Under the pieces are notes generated by a model. It saw only the letters and a list, made by a program, of their open reading frames with translations, was not told where the DNA came from and did no database searches. DNA of 64,000 bases from Flavobacteriales bacterium. GTDB taxonomy: Bacteria > Bacteroidota > Bacteroidia > UBA10329. The stretch is from assembly GCA_021739695.1 (NCBI GenBank), contig JAIPBM010000002.1:62001-126000 (forward strand), given 5' to 3'. The position numbers and the translations under genes are program-made. This document shows, in pieces, positions 52,785 to 61,195 of the stretch. How positions within the stretch are numbered: the stretch's first letter is position 1; every line of letters starts with the position of its first letter.

Positions 52785-53756
52785 ATGGCAAGAATACTTA
52801 CAGGCATACAAAGTTCGGGAAGGCAGCATTTAGGAAACATTCTCGGTGCGATTCGGCCTGCCATTGAGCTTTCGAATGACACGAAGAATGAGGCTTATCT
52901 GTTCATTGCCGATATGCATTCACTTACCACCATTAAAGATGCGGCCACACGAAAAGAGCACGTTCTGTCCACGGCCGCTGCGTGGTTGGCCTGCGGATTG
53001 GACACGGAAAAGGTTGTTTTTTACCGTCAGTCAGATATTCCGCAGGTAACCGAAATGACCTGGTATTTGAGTTGTTTCACGCCATTTCCGATGTTGGCAA
53101 ACGCGCATTCGTTCAAAGATAAATCGGAGAATTTGGCAGATGTGAATGCGGGATTATTCATTTATCCGGTGCTGATGGCCTGCGATATTCTGATGTACGA
53201 TGCGAATATTGTTCCTGTTGGAAAAGACCAGCAACAACATTTGGAAATGACGCGCGACATGGCCCGTTCGGTCAATCATCAATTAAAAAAAGAGCTTTTT
53301 GTGATTCCCGAAGCGCAGATAAGCGAGCGGGTGATGATCATTCCCGGAACGGATGGCCGCAAGATGAGCAAGTCTTACGGCAATGTCATCGATGTTTTCC
53401 TTCCTGAAAAGCAATTGCGCAAGCAGGTGATGGGAATTGTGACGGACAGCACTCCGATGGAAGAACCAAAGAATCCAGACACGTGTAATGCTTTTGCGCT
53501 GTATTCTCTTTTGGCTTCAGATGCTCAGATTGCCGAAATGCGTCAGAATTATCTGGGAGGAAATTACGGATACGGACATGCCAAACAAGCCTTGTTTGAA
53601 CTCATTCTGGAAGAATTCAAGGATGAACGTGTGCGTTTTGACGCACTCATGCAAAATCCGGAGAAGATTGAAACGCTGCTGTTAGAAGGGGCAGAAAAGG
53701 CTCGGCCAGTTGCCCATCAGGTTCTTGCCCGCTTTAAAGCGGCCATAGGATACTGA
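52785..53756 (+). CDS. trpS: Tryptophanyl-tRNA synthetase
   Basis: Class I aminoacyl-tRNA synthetase of 323 residues, standard length. GIQSSGRQHLGNILGAI (7-23) contains the HIGH-equivalent HLGN, and DGRKMSKSYGNVIDVF has the KMSKS loop (about 193-197). LFIADMHSLTT, VPVGKDQQQHLEMTRDMA and YPVLMACDILMYDAN are further TrpRS motifs. No leader peptide or trp gene is close. Its end overlaps the convergent DUF6427 gene by 23 bases. Confidence 0.97.
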   Translation: MARILTGIQSSGRQHLGNILGAIRPAIELSNDTKNEAYLFIADMHSLTTIKDAATRKEHVLSTAAAWLACGLDTEKVVFYRQSDIPQVTEMTWYLSCFTPFPMLANAHSFKDKSENLADVNAGLFIYPVLMACDILMYDANIVPVGKDQQQHLEMTRDMARSVNHQLKKELFVIPEAQISERVMIIPGTDGRKMSKSYGNVIDVFLPEKQLRKQVMGIVTDSTPMEEPKNPDTCNAFALYSLLASDAQIAEMRQNYLGGNYGYGHAKQALFELILEEFKDERVRFDALMQNPEKIETLLLEGAEKARPVAHQVLARFKAAIGY

Positions 53757-54705
53757 GAAACGGTGCCGCAATAAGTGCCAGTAGTAGCAGATCTGCTAGC
53801 CACCATCTTTTTATTGATTCAAGCGCCCGAACTGCAAAAATGCTCAGCGGAAAAGATGCCAAGATAATTCCACTCTGCCAGCCAAGACCAAGAATCAGCG
53901 ACATCAATACAATCCCCAATAACCAACCAACGTTGGACAACGTCAAGTTTCGTTCGGTTACGGTTCCTGCCGTTAGACTTCCCAACAAACCCGACAGCGA
54001 AACGAAAACCACAGGCATTAAAGCCATCTGGCCTGCATTCAGCTTCCCAAAACTCACGCTTCCCAACCAAGCAGATTGAATGACACGCTGAAAAGCCAGA
54101 AATGGAGATTCATACCAAATCACGATCATCATAATAAATACTGCGGTCATCAGTAAGCCCAAACTGAGCACGGCCCATTCTTTCCAGTTTCCCGTTCTAA
54201 GAATCAAAATCGCAAAGGCAACCGAAAGCAGCAGAAAGATTGATTGGCCTGTAAATAGGCTAGCAACACCAAGGAACAATCCAATATGGAAGGTTTGCGA
54301 TAAGACTGAATCGCGCTTATAGGTTGAGAATAGAAGAAGATACACGCCAAGGATAACGAGCATGGCCACTGACAAATCCAATCTTGAAAGTGCTGCTTTT
54401 GGTTGCACCATGATGAAGGATACAAATGCGACCATGAACAGATTGGTATTGCCGAAAACCTGTTTCGTATCACGGGTTCTCAATCTAGATAAGAACGCTG
54501 CAATCGAAATGACCAATACGCACAGATATGGCAGTAGCCATGAACTTGTTTTAAGCCACCCAAAAGCCCAATGTGCATAAAGGAAATCGTTGCTTGGGCT
54601 GTTTTCCGACATCATAAAAACGGCTGTAAACAGCATTGCCGCGCTCAGCAAATAGCTGAGCACAAAGGCAGAAATCGTGTTAGATCTAAGAATAGCCGTT
54701 ACCAT
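53734..54705 (-). CDS. DUF6427-like polytopic membrane protein
   Basis: 323 residues with about nine to eleven hydrophobic helices separated by very short loops; there is no catalytic motif. Bacteroidota proteins of this kind (DUF6427) commonly lie next to a very small DUF6341 membrane protein and purD, which is exactly the arrangement here. The start MVTAILRSNTISAFVLSY is typical. The helices contain few charges, so a transporter or a membrane-organising role are equally possible. Divergent from the DUF6341-like gene. Confidence 0.75.
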   Translation of the reverse strand: MVTAILRSNTISAFVLSYLLSAAMLFTAVFMMSENSPSNDFLYAHWAFGWLKTSSWLLPYLCVLVISIAAFLSRLRTRDTKQVFGNTNLFMVAFVSFIMVQPKAALSRLDLSVAMLVILGVYLLLFSTYKRDSVLSQTFHIGLFLGVASLFTGQSIFLLLSVAFAILILRTGNWKEWAVLSLGLLMTAVFIMMIVIWYESPFLAFQRVIQSAWLGSVSFGKLNAGQMALMPVVFVSLSGLLGSLTAGTVTERNLTLSNVGWLLGIVLMSLILGLGWQSGIILASFPLSIFAVRALESIKRWWLADLLLLALIAAPFLSILWPL

Positions 54706-54739
54706 TTGGACATGTGTCTAAACGATTTCAAATATTGGA

Positions 54740-54747
54740 TATATTTG
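54740..54747 (+). promoter_or_regulatory. -7 promoter box of the DUF6341-like gene
   Basis: TATATTTG, exact consensus, 18 bases before the ATG at 54766. Confidence 0.55.
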
Positions 54748-54765
54748 CCGCATAAATCAGCACAA

Positions 54766-54942
54766 ATGAACTTACAAGAAATTCTTGCACCGATCGGAGA
54801 CCTTTTCATGTGGACGTTTGGTCTTTTAGAAGCTGGCGAAAACAAGGTAAATTACCTTTTGATCATCATCATTGCCTTGGCGCTTGTTTACTGGACCGTG
54901 AAACTTGCGGGATTCCAGAAAGACGAGATGCTGAACCGTTGA
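54766..54942 (+). CDS. DUF6341-like tiny membrane protein
   Basis: 58 residues from the ATG at 54766, supported by the -7 box at 54740; longer in-frame readings run back through the divergent gene. An amphipathic start (MNLQEILAPIGDLFMWTFGLLEAG) precedes one membrane helix (VNYLLIIIIALALVYWTVKL) and a polar end. Size, helix position and location between a DUF6427 gene and purD fit DUF6341. Function unknown. Confidence 0.7.
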   Translation: MNLQEILAPIGDLFMWTFGLLEAGENKVNYLLIIIIALALVYWTVKLAGFQKDEMLNR

Positions 54943-54950
54943 TCCTCTTT

Positions 54951-56222
54951 TCAGAGATCGAAACCGATATCTGACCTAAAGTATTTGCCTTCGTAGTTTA
55001 CGACCTGCGCGTTAGCGTATGATTGTTCTAAGGCTTCTGTCATATTTTCTCCATAAGATGTGATGGCCAAAACCCGGCCTCCGTCAGTCAAAACATGACC
55101 ATTGTCGGATTTTGTTCCTGCGTGAAAAACCACGCTGTCTTTCACCTTGTCCAGGCCTGCTATCTGCCTTCCTTTCTCATAAGTTCCCGGATATCCGTCA
55201 GAAACCAACATTACCGTGCAAGTGGTTCGTGGGTCAACGCTCAAATGAACTTTGTCCAACGTTTGATCAGCAACAGCTTCGAATAGATCCACCAGATCTG
55301 TTTGAATTCTCGGAATGACAACCTCTGTTTCCGGATCACCCATTCTCACGTTGTATTCAATCACAAAAGGTTCTCCTTTCACATTCATCAAACCGATGAA
55401 AACAAACCCCCGATAATCGATTCCATCTTGTGCCAAACCGTTAATGGTCGGTTTCACAATGCGTTCTTCCACTTTATTCATGAACTCCTGATCCGCAAAA
55501 GGAACCGGAGAAATCGCGCCCATTCCGCCTGTGTTCAGTCCCGTGTCTCCTTCGCCAATACGCTTGTAGTCTTTGGCAGATGGAAGGATCTTGTAGTTTT
55601 TTCCATCAGTAAGCACAAAAACGGAAAGCTCTATTCCACGAAGGAATTCTTCAATCACAACTTTATCAGAAGCCGATCCAAATTTGTGCTCTACTAACAT
55701 GGATGTCAGCTCAATACGTGCTTCCACCAATTCATCGCAGATTAAAACACCTTTTCCACCCGCCAAGCCATCCGCTTTCAGCACATATGGAGAACTCAAT
55801 GTTTCAAGGAACTTGAATCCTTCTTCCAACGAATCGGAAGTAAACGAACCGTAGCTAGCAGTTGGAATCTGATGACGGACCATGAACTCTTTGGAAAATT
55901 CTTTGCTGCCCTCAAGCATCGCTCCCAACTTGGATGGTCCGATGACGGGAATGTATTTCAGCGATGGTTCCTGTTGAAAATAGTCAACAATGCCTGCAAC
56001 CAACGGGGCTTCAGGACCTACAATTACCAGATGAATGCCGTTTCCACGAACAAAATCACGGACGGAAGGAAAATCCAAGGGGTCAAGATCCACGTTTGTA
56101 CCAACGTTCTGCGTCCCAGCATTTCCTGGGGCGATATAAAGCTTGCTAAGCCTCTTGCTTTGGCTCATTTTCCAAGCCATTGCATGTTCTCTTCCTCCTG
56201 ATCCGATCAGTAATACATTCAT
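54951..56222 (-). CDS. purD: Phosphoribosylamine-glycine ligase
   Basis: Second step of purine synthesis, joining glycine to phosphoribosylamine with ATP. 423 residues from the ATG at 56222, which gives the family start MNVLLIGSGGREHAMAWK; an ATG four codons upstream (56234) is possible. APGNAGTQNVG, VVIGPEAPLVAGI-like LVIVGPEAPLVAG, LKADGLAGGKGVLIC (ATP-grasp), GGMGAISPVP and FVIEYNVRMGDPETEVV are ordered PurD motifs. GACCTTTG (56246-56253, minus strand) is a near-consensus -7 box. purF, the preceding pathway step, lies at the opposite end of the window. Confidence 0.97.
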   Translation of the reverse strand: MNVLLIGSGGREHAMAWKMSQSKRLSKLYIAPGNAGTQNVGTNVDLDPLDFPSVRDFVRGNGIHLVIVGPEAPLVAGIVDYFQQEPSLKYIPVIGPSKLGAMLEGSKEFSKEFMVRHQIPTASYGSFTSDSLEEGFKFLETLSSPYVLKADGLAGGKGVLICDELVEARIELTSMLVEHKFGSASDKVVIEEFLRGIELSVFVLTDGKNYKILPSAKDYKRIGEGDTGLNTGGMGAISPVPFADQEFMNKVEERIVKPTINGLAQDGIDYRGFVFIGLMNVKGEPFVIEYNVRMGDPETEVVIPRIQTDLVDLFEAVADQTLDKVHLSVDPRTTCTVMLVSDGYPGTYEKGRQIAGLDKVKDSVVFHAGTKSDNGHVLTDGGRVLAITSYGENMTEALEQSYANAQVVNYEGKYFRSDIGFDL

Positions 56223-56307
56223 TCCTTGTGTCATATTTGGTGGGTCAAAGGTCTTATTTTCATTCAGAATTCATACCTGTAAAACGTGGTTGGCCCATGT
56301 GTTTTCA

Positions 56308-56315
56308 TACTTTTG
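56308..56315 (+). promoter_or_regulatory. -7 promoter box of the enoyl-CoA hydratase gene
   Basis: TACTTTTG, exact TAnnTTTG, 24 bases before the ATG at 56340; TTGG at 56290-56293 is a possible but too-close -33 element. Confidence 0.5.
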
Positions 56316-56339
56316 GAATCAATCAGAATAACAACAGAA

Positions 56340-57119
56340 ATGGCCTACGAAAACATCCTTACATCGCTTGAGAACGGAATATTCACCATCACCATCAATC
56401 AGCCGAAAAAGCTGAATGCATTGAGCAAAGGTGTATTTGACGACCTAGACGCTGCAGTAAAGGAAGTTTATACAAATCCAGAAATCACCGGTGTGATCAT
56501 CACCGGAAGTGGCGACAAGGCATTTGTAGCCGGTGCCGATATTTCGGAATTTGGTGGATTAAGTGCGGAACAAGGAAAAAAATTGGCCACGCGAGGTCAG
56601 GTCGTTTTCAACGCAATAGAGAACGCACCAAAGCCTTTTATTGCTGCGGTTAACGGTTTTGCTTTAGGAGGCGGATGCGAATTGGCCATGGCATGCCACA
56701 TGCGTGTTGCCAGCGAAAGTGCCCGATTCGGACAACCAGAAGTGAATCTGGGATTGATTCCAGGATATGGTGGAACACAACGATTGATCCAACTGATCGG
56801 CAAGGGAAAAGCTATGGAGCTGCTGATGACTGCTGATATGATCAATGCTGATCAAGCATTGAGATTGGGTTTGGTAAACCACGTGGTGGCTGCGGATGAA
56901 CTTTTAGCCAAATCGACAGAAATCCTGTTGAAAATTGCCACGAAAGCACCTGTTGCGATTGCAAAAGTGATTGAATGTGGAAACGCCTACTTTACAGATG
57001 GTGTTAACGGATTGGAATTCGAAATAGACCGATTTGTTGAATGCTGCACCACAGAAGACTTTGCAGAAGGAGCTGCTGCTTTCGTAGAAAAAAGGAAAGC
57101 GGCCTTCAAAGGCCGCTGA
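56340..57119 (+). CDS. Enoyl-CoA hydratase/isomerase family protein (crotonase)
   Basis: 259 residues from the ATG at 56340, giving the usual crotonase length. TINQPKKLNALSKGVFDDLD, GVIITGSGDKAFVAGADISEFGGL (first oxyanion strand with GADI), AVNGFALGGGCELAMACHMRVAS (second oxyanion Gly) and PEVNLGLIPGYGGTQRL with the catalytic Glu (Glu in PEVNLG and the GYGGT Glu-equivalent region) fit a hydratase of short-chain enoyl-CoA such as crotonyl-CoA. Monocistronic by context. Confidence 0.93.
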   Translation: MAYENILTSLENGIFTITINQPKKLNALSKGVFDDLDAAVKEVYTNPEITGVIITGSGDKAFVAGADISEFGGLSAEQGKKLATRGQVVFNAIENAPKPFIAAVNGFALGGGCELAMACHMRVASESARFGQPEVNLGLIPGYGGTQRLIQLIGKGKAMELLMTADMINADQALRLGLVNHVVAADELLAKSTEILLKIATKAPVAIAKVIECGNAYFTDGVNGLEFEIDRFVECCTTEDFAEGAAAFVEKRKAAFKGR

Positions 57120-57230
57120 TCAGCGTGAGAAATAGACAATAATATTCAGGATAACCAAAATGATGGCCAAGGCTATCATGATGTTGTTCCTGATCTTCTC
57201 TCTCTGTTTATGTTTATGCCAACTATCCAC
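57120..57230 (-). CDS. Possible tiny single-helix membrane protein
   Basis: 36 residues from GTG 57230 to TGA: a basic N-terminus (VDSWHKHKQREKIRNN) followed by a strongly hydrophobic stretch (IMIALAIILVILNIIVYF) and a final Ser-Arg. An in-frame stop precedes, so no longer form exists; GGAAG lies about eight bases upstream of the GTG. It fills the gap between the convergent enoyl-CoA hydratase stop and the deacetylase gene. Charge-then-helix design is typical of real small membrane proteins, but there is no homology evidence. Confidence 0.4.
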   Translation of the reverse strand: MDSWHKHKQREKIRNNIMIALAIILVILNIIVYFSR

Positions 57231-57260
57231 TTTGCTTCCTTGCCGCTAAACTAATCATTA

Positions 57261-57887
57261 TTAGACTTCGAAAGGGCCTTGAAGCACCCCGAAATCGTAT
57301 CCTTTTCCTTTAAGTCCTAAGATAATTTCATTCAGCGATCCCTGAAGGTTTTTCATCGCCTTTTTACTGTCATGCATCACAATAATGCTGCCGCTTCTAA
57401 CATTTTTCAACACATTGTGAATAACTGTCTGTTCATCGATCTTTTGATCAAAATCTCCCGAAATCACATCCCAAAAGACAATTTTCTCGGTGTCTTTTAA
57501 AGCTTTGTATTGAGATAGCGTGAGCTTTCCGTACGGTGGACGAAAAAGCACAGAGGAGAACACCCGCTTACCTTCGAAAGCATTCTGCTTGTACTGTTCG
57601 GTTGGAGTGGTCCATCCATTGAGGTGGTCCATTCCATGATTTCCGATCGCGTGTCCTTGTTCTCTCATTTTCTGCACCAATTCTGGGTGCTGATCTGCAT
57701 TCTTTCCAAGTATGAAAAACGTAGCTTTCACTCCGTGCGTTTCTAAGACGTCTAGCACAAACGGAGTTGCTTCCTGTTCAGGTCCATCATCAAACGTGAG
57801 ATAAACCTTGTTCCCGCAGTTCTTTACCCTAAATACAGCTTCTTTAAAAAGCCATCTGTAAACCTTTGGCGGACGAATCAGATACAC
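57261..57887 (-). CDS. Polysaccharide deacetylase family protein
   Basis: 208 residues starting at GTG 57887, 14 bases after the DUF2723 stop; no ATG is available. NodB-fold motifs in order are YLTFDDGPEQEA (motif 1, about 30-41), GNHGMDHLNGW (motif 2, metal His pair), RPPYGKLT (motif 3), FWDVISGDFDQ (motif 4) and IVMHDSKKA (motif 5). It probably de-N-acetylates a peptidoglycan or exopolysaccharide sugar. No signal peptide is visible, only a hydrophobic-basic start. Likely co-transcribed with the DUF2723 gene. Confidence 0.9.
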   Translation of the reverse strand: MYLIRPPKVYRWLFKEAVFRVKNCGNKVYLTFDDGPEQEATPFVLDVLETHGVKATFFILGKNADQHPELVQKMREQGHAIGNHGMDHLNGWTTPTEQYKQNAFEGKRVFSSVLFRPPYGKLTLSQYKALKDTEKIVFWDVISGDFDQKIDEQTVIHNVLKNVRSGSIIVMHDSKKAMKNLQGSLNEIILGLKGKGYDFGVLQGPFEV

Positions 57888-57901
57888 TCGGCCACCAATA
57901 T

Positions 57902-60900
57902 TTATTTGCTCGAAAGCGGTGATTGAATGTATTTAGATTCAATTTCGTCAAATCGCGCCTCAATGGTCTTCAGCAACTCGTCCTGCTTGTGGATTCGCGC
58001 CAAGATCAACAACTTCTGAAGTACAGACATTGCAATTTCCGGTTCGTTACCCAAACGCGCCACTTGACTACGGTCGAGTCGTGTGTAATACTCAATCTCT
58101 TGAGCGTACACATCCATGAGCTTTAAAGCAATGTCGTTCGCTTTTTCGAACTCTCCGAGCTTGTAATATCCTTCGGCCAAACCTGCCGCAGAGAAATTAA
58201 GAAGGATGGATTCGTGTGGAATTGCTTCCATACAGCGATCAAGCGTTTTCAAGGCTTCTTCCTTCTTTCCATCTTCAATCAGGCTATTGGCAAGTCGTGC
58301 GTACATGCTTCTGTAGTTCAAACTCATTCGCTCAGTTTCTGTACCATGATAAACCTGTGGTTTATCCATGTTGCCCCATTTGAATTTGTTGACCATGTTT
58401 TCGTACATCGCCACATTATTCACTTCTCCTGTCTGCCCATCTTTATTAGCTCGTTCTATTGGAACCAATCGGTAGGCCAAACCTTCAATTTGGAAATATT
58501 TCTCTAAGCCTAAATAGTTGTCTCCTCCAACAGTAACAGCGAAATAAATTGGGCGCTCCCAGTTAGTGTTTGCGAGAATATCCAACACCATCAGGTGATT
58601 ACGTGTAATTGATGAGCCCTTGATTTTCCAGACCATCTCTTTCACAATTCGGTCTGCTTGATCAGGTCTCACGGTTCCTGTACTCATCACTTTGGCAGAA
58701 TCAACCGTGATTTTCAAGTTGCCAGTTGGCATGTAATTGAAATCGCCAACACGCGTTTGAAGCATGTACTGCTTATCATCCTGTGCCACAAAATCCAATA
58801 CTTCCTTTAACTCTACGTTGCCTGGAATTTTTCTGTCGTAGATCGGAATCTGAAGCCGTTTTTCTCCCAACAGATCTTCTTCGCTGAACGTGAACGGAAT
58901 TGGAGCAGCGTCATAAGCTGCTCTTCTCAATTGGTCGATGTACCAGTTGGTGTTGAAGAGGCTCAGGTTTACTACGCGGATGTCTGTTCTTACACCTTCC
59001 ACCTCTTGGGCATACCACAATGGGAATGTGTCGTTATCGCCATTTGTAAAGAGTATAGCGTTAGGAGCGCATGTCTCCAAGTAATTGACTGCAATATCGC
59101 GTGCCGCGTAACGGTCAGAACGATCGTGATCATCCCATCCATCTTTTGCCATTACGTAAGGCGCAGACAAACTAAGAACCGTGGCCACTCCAGCGGCAAC
59201 AACTTTCGGGGCTTTCTCTTTAAGCGCATCGTAAATAGCCGCTACTCCCAAGCCGATCCACATGGCGAAAGCATAGAACGAACCTACATAAGCGTAATCT
59301 CGCTCTCTTGGTTGAATTGGATATTGGTTCAGGTACACAACAATGGCCAAGCCTGTCATGAGGAACATGAGACCAACCAGCCATGCACTTTCCTTATCTC
59401 TATAATATTGAAACACAAATCCGATCAATCCCAGAATAAGTGGCAACATATAAAACTTGTTGTGCGCCTTATTTGAGGTGATAGAAATTGGAAGATTGTC
59501 CTGCGGTCCAAGACGCATTTCATCAATAAATGGAATTCCAGAAATCCAGTTTCCATGATTGATCTCTCCGTGACCTTGAACATCATTCTGCCTTCCTGCA
59601 AAATTCCACATCAGATATCGTAGGTACATATGTCCGATCTGATACTTGAAGAAGAAGGCCAAATTCTGTCCCAACGTTGGTTTCACGTCTCCGCCTTTAG
59701 CGCCTGTCCAGCTTTTGTATTCTTCGATATGGTGTGCTTGATTGCTGTACATACGAGGAAACAATCCGCTCATTTTAGGGTCATATTCAGCGATGGACTT
59801 TCGGCCAGAAACCTCGTACGATTCCTTTGCCTGATAGTAAACCTTATCGCCATCTTCTTTTCCTACATATTCTGCATTGAAATATGGTCCGTAAAAAAGT
59901 GGGCGATCTCCGTATTGTTCTCGATTTAGATATGATTGCAGTGCAAAAACGTTGTCTGGGTTACTCTCATCCATTGGCGGATTCGCCATAGATCGAATTA
60001 CCGTTAGCGTGTATGCTGAATATCCAACCAGCAACATCATCATGCTCAGAATAACCGTGTTTGCGGTTACCATCTTCTGCTTTTTGGTGTAATACAATCC
60101 GAAAACGATTGCGGCACCTAATAATATCAGGTAGAAGAACAAACCAGAATTGAATGGCAGTTTCATGGAATTGACGAACAGCAGTTCGAACCATGAAGCC
60201 ACTTTCACCACATAAGGAATGATGCCATATTGAACGAACACCAAGATGGCCAACGAGGCAACGCCTGCACCAAGGAAACCGATCGTAGTTGGCTTGAATC
60301 GCTTGAAGTAATAAACGAAAGTGATGGCCGGAATGGCAAGCAGGTTCAGCAAGTGAACTCCGATTGACATACCAAAAAGCAACGCAATAAGTACAATGTA
60401 ACGGTCGGCATGCGGTTCGTCTGCCACGGATTCCCATTTAAGAATGACCCAAAAAACCAGCGCTGTAAACATGGAAGAAAGCGCATAAACCTCGCCTTCA
60501 ACAGCCGAGAACCAGAATGAATCAGAAAACGTGAAGGCCAGAGCACCAACAGCACCGCTTCCCATTACGGCCAAGATCTTGGCGAAATCGTTCTCATCTC
60601 CATCCTTTCCGATTACCAATTTCTTGGCAAAATGGGTAATAGACCAGAACAGAAATAAAATAGTGAAAGCACTGGCAAGAGCAGACATTGTGTTTACCCA
60701 TTTGGCCACTTGCGTTACATCATCTCCAGCAAAAATGGCGAAGAATCGTGCTAACATCTGAAACATTGGTGCTCCAGGTTCGTGACCAACCATTAACTTA
60801 TAAGAGGCGGAAATATATTCTCCGCAATCCCACCAACTTGCTGTTGGCTCAATCGTAGAAACGTAAACGAATGATGCCACAAAAAACACCAACCAACCCG

Positions 60901-60931
60901 TAAGGTTGTTCATCAATCTGTACTTGCTCAT
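57902..60931 (-). CDS. DUF2723 integral membrane protein (putative glycosyltransferase, TMEM260-like)
   Basis: 1009 residues. The N-terminal half (about 10-580) has around a dozen membrane helices and the DUF2723 hallmark SWWDCGEYISASYKLMVGHEPGAPMFQML (here residues about 33-61), where the Asp-Glu pair resembles the metal/donor site of GT-C glycosyltransferases. A soluble C-terminal half (from about 600) includes TNGDNDTFPLWYAQEVEGVRTD and ends in helical TPR-like repeats. DUF2723 includes human TMEM260, a protein O-mannosyltransferase, so protein O-glycosylation (a well-known feature of Bacteroidota envelopes) is a reasonable inference. Followed by a deacetylase gene. Confidence 0.88.
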   Translation of the reverse strand: MSKYRLMNNLTGWLVFFVASFVYVSTIEPTASWWDCGEYISASYKLMVGHEPGAPMFQMLARFFAIFAGDDVTQVAKWVNTMSALASAFTILFLFWSITHFAKKLVIGKDGDENDFAKILAVMGSGAVGALAFTFSDSFWFSAVEGEVYALSSMFTALVFWVILKWESVADEPHADRYIVLIALLFGMSIGVHLLNLLAIPAITFVYYFKRFKPTTIGFLGAGVASLAILVFVQYGIIPYVVKVASWFELLFVNSMKLPFNSGLFFYLILLGAAIVFGLYYTKKQKMVTANTVILSMMMLLVGYSAYTLTVIRSMANPPMDESNPDNVFALQSYLNREQYGDRPLFYGPYFNAEYVGKEDGDKVYYQAKESYEVSGRKSIAEYDPKMSGLFPRMYSNQAHHIEEYKSWTGAKGGDVKPTLGQNLAFFFKYQIGHMYLRYLMWNFAGRQNDVQGHGEINHGNWISGIPFIDEMRLGPQDNLPISITSNKAHNKFYMLPLILGLIGFVFQYYRDKESAWLVGLMFLMTGLAIVVYLNQYPIQPRERDYAYVGSFYAFAMWIGLGVAAIYDALKEKAPKVVAAGVATVLSLSAPYVMAKDGWDDHDRSDRYAARDIAVNYLETCAPNAILFTNGDNDTFPLWYAQEVEGVRTDIRVVNLSLFNTNWYIDQLRRAAYDAAPIPFTFSEEDLLGEKRLQIPIYDRKIPGNVELKEVLDFVAQDDKQYMLQTRVGDFNYMPTGNLKITVDSAKVMSTGTVRPDQADRIVKEMVWKIKGSSITRNHLMVLDILANTNWERPIYFAVTVGGDNYLGLEKYFQIEGLAYRLVPIERANKDGQTGEVNNVAMYENMVNKFKWGNMDKPQVYHGTETERMSLNYRSMYARLANSLIEDGKKEEALKTLDRCMEAIPHESILLNFSAAGLAEGYYKLGEFEKANDIALKLMDVYAQEIEYYTRLDRSQVARLGNEPEIAMSVLQKLLILARIHKQDELLKTIEARFDEIESKYIQSPLSSK

Positions 60932-61004
60932 AAAGGCTTTGTTTAAGCGATGCCGAATTTAGGAATATTAGCCACAAGAGACGGAGAAGCACTTGCAAAA
61001 GTTG

Positions 61005-61035
61005 TTTGTGTCGATGTTAAACTTTCTTATTTTTG
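61005..61035 (+). promoter_or_regulatory. Full-consensus promoter of tRNA-Gln
   Basis: TTTG (61005-61008), 19 bases, TATTTTTG (61028-61035), ending 10 bases before the mature tRNA. This is the clearest -33/-7 pair in the window. Confidence 0.8.
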
Positions 61036-61045
61036 CCGCCCAAAT

Positions 61046-61118
61046 TGACCCATGGTGTAACTGGCAACACGTCTGGTTTTGGTCCAGAAGAGTCTAGGTT
61101 CGAGCCCTAGTGGGTCAA
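61046..61118 (+). tRNA. tRNA-Gln (UUG)
   Basis: 73 bases. The acceptor arms TGACCCA (61046-61052) and TGGGTCA (61111-61117) pair fully. The D arm is GTGTAACTGGCAAC, the anticodon stem CTGG/CCAG encloses TTTTGGT with anticodon TTG (positions 61079-61081), and the T arm contains GGTTCGAGCC. The discriminator is A (61118) and CCA is not encoded. Gln is charged here through GluRS plus GatCAB, consistent with gatC in the window. Confidence 0.95.
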
Positions 61119-61124
61119 CAGAAG

Positions 61125-61159
61125 CAAAAAAGCACCTCCCAATGGAGGTGCTTTTTTTG
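61125..61159 (+). terminator. Terminator after tRNA-Gln
   Basis: AGCACCTCC (61131-61139) and GGAGGTGCT (61144-61152) arms, four-base loop, followed by seven T. Confidence 0.92.
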
Positions 61160-61195
61160 TGTTGAGCATATGAGTACTGACTACTTTTACAATCC

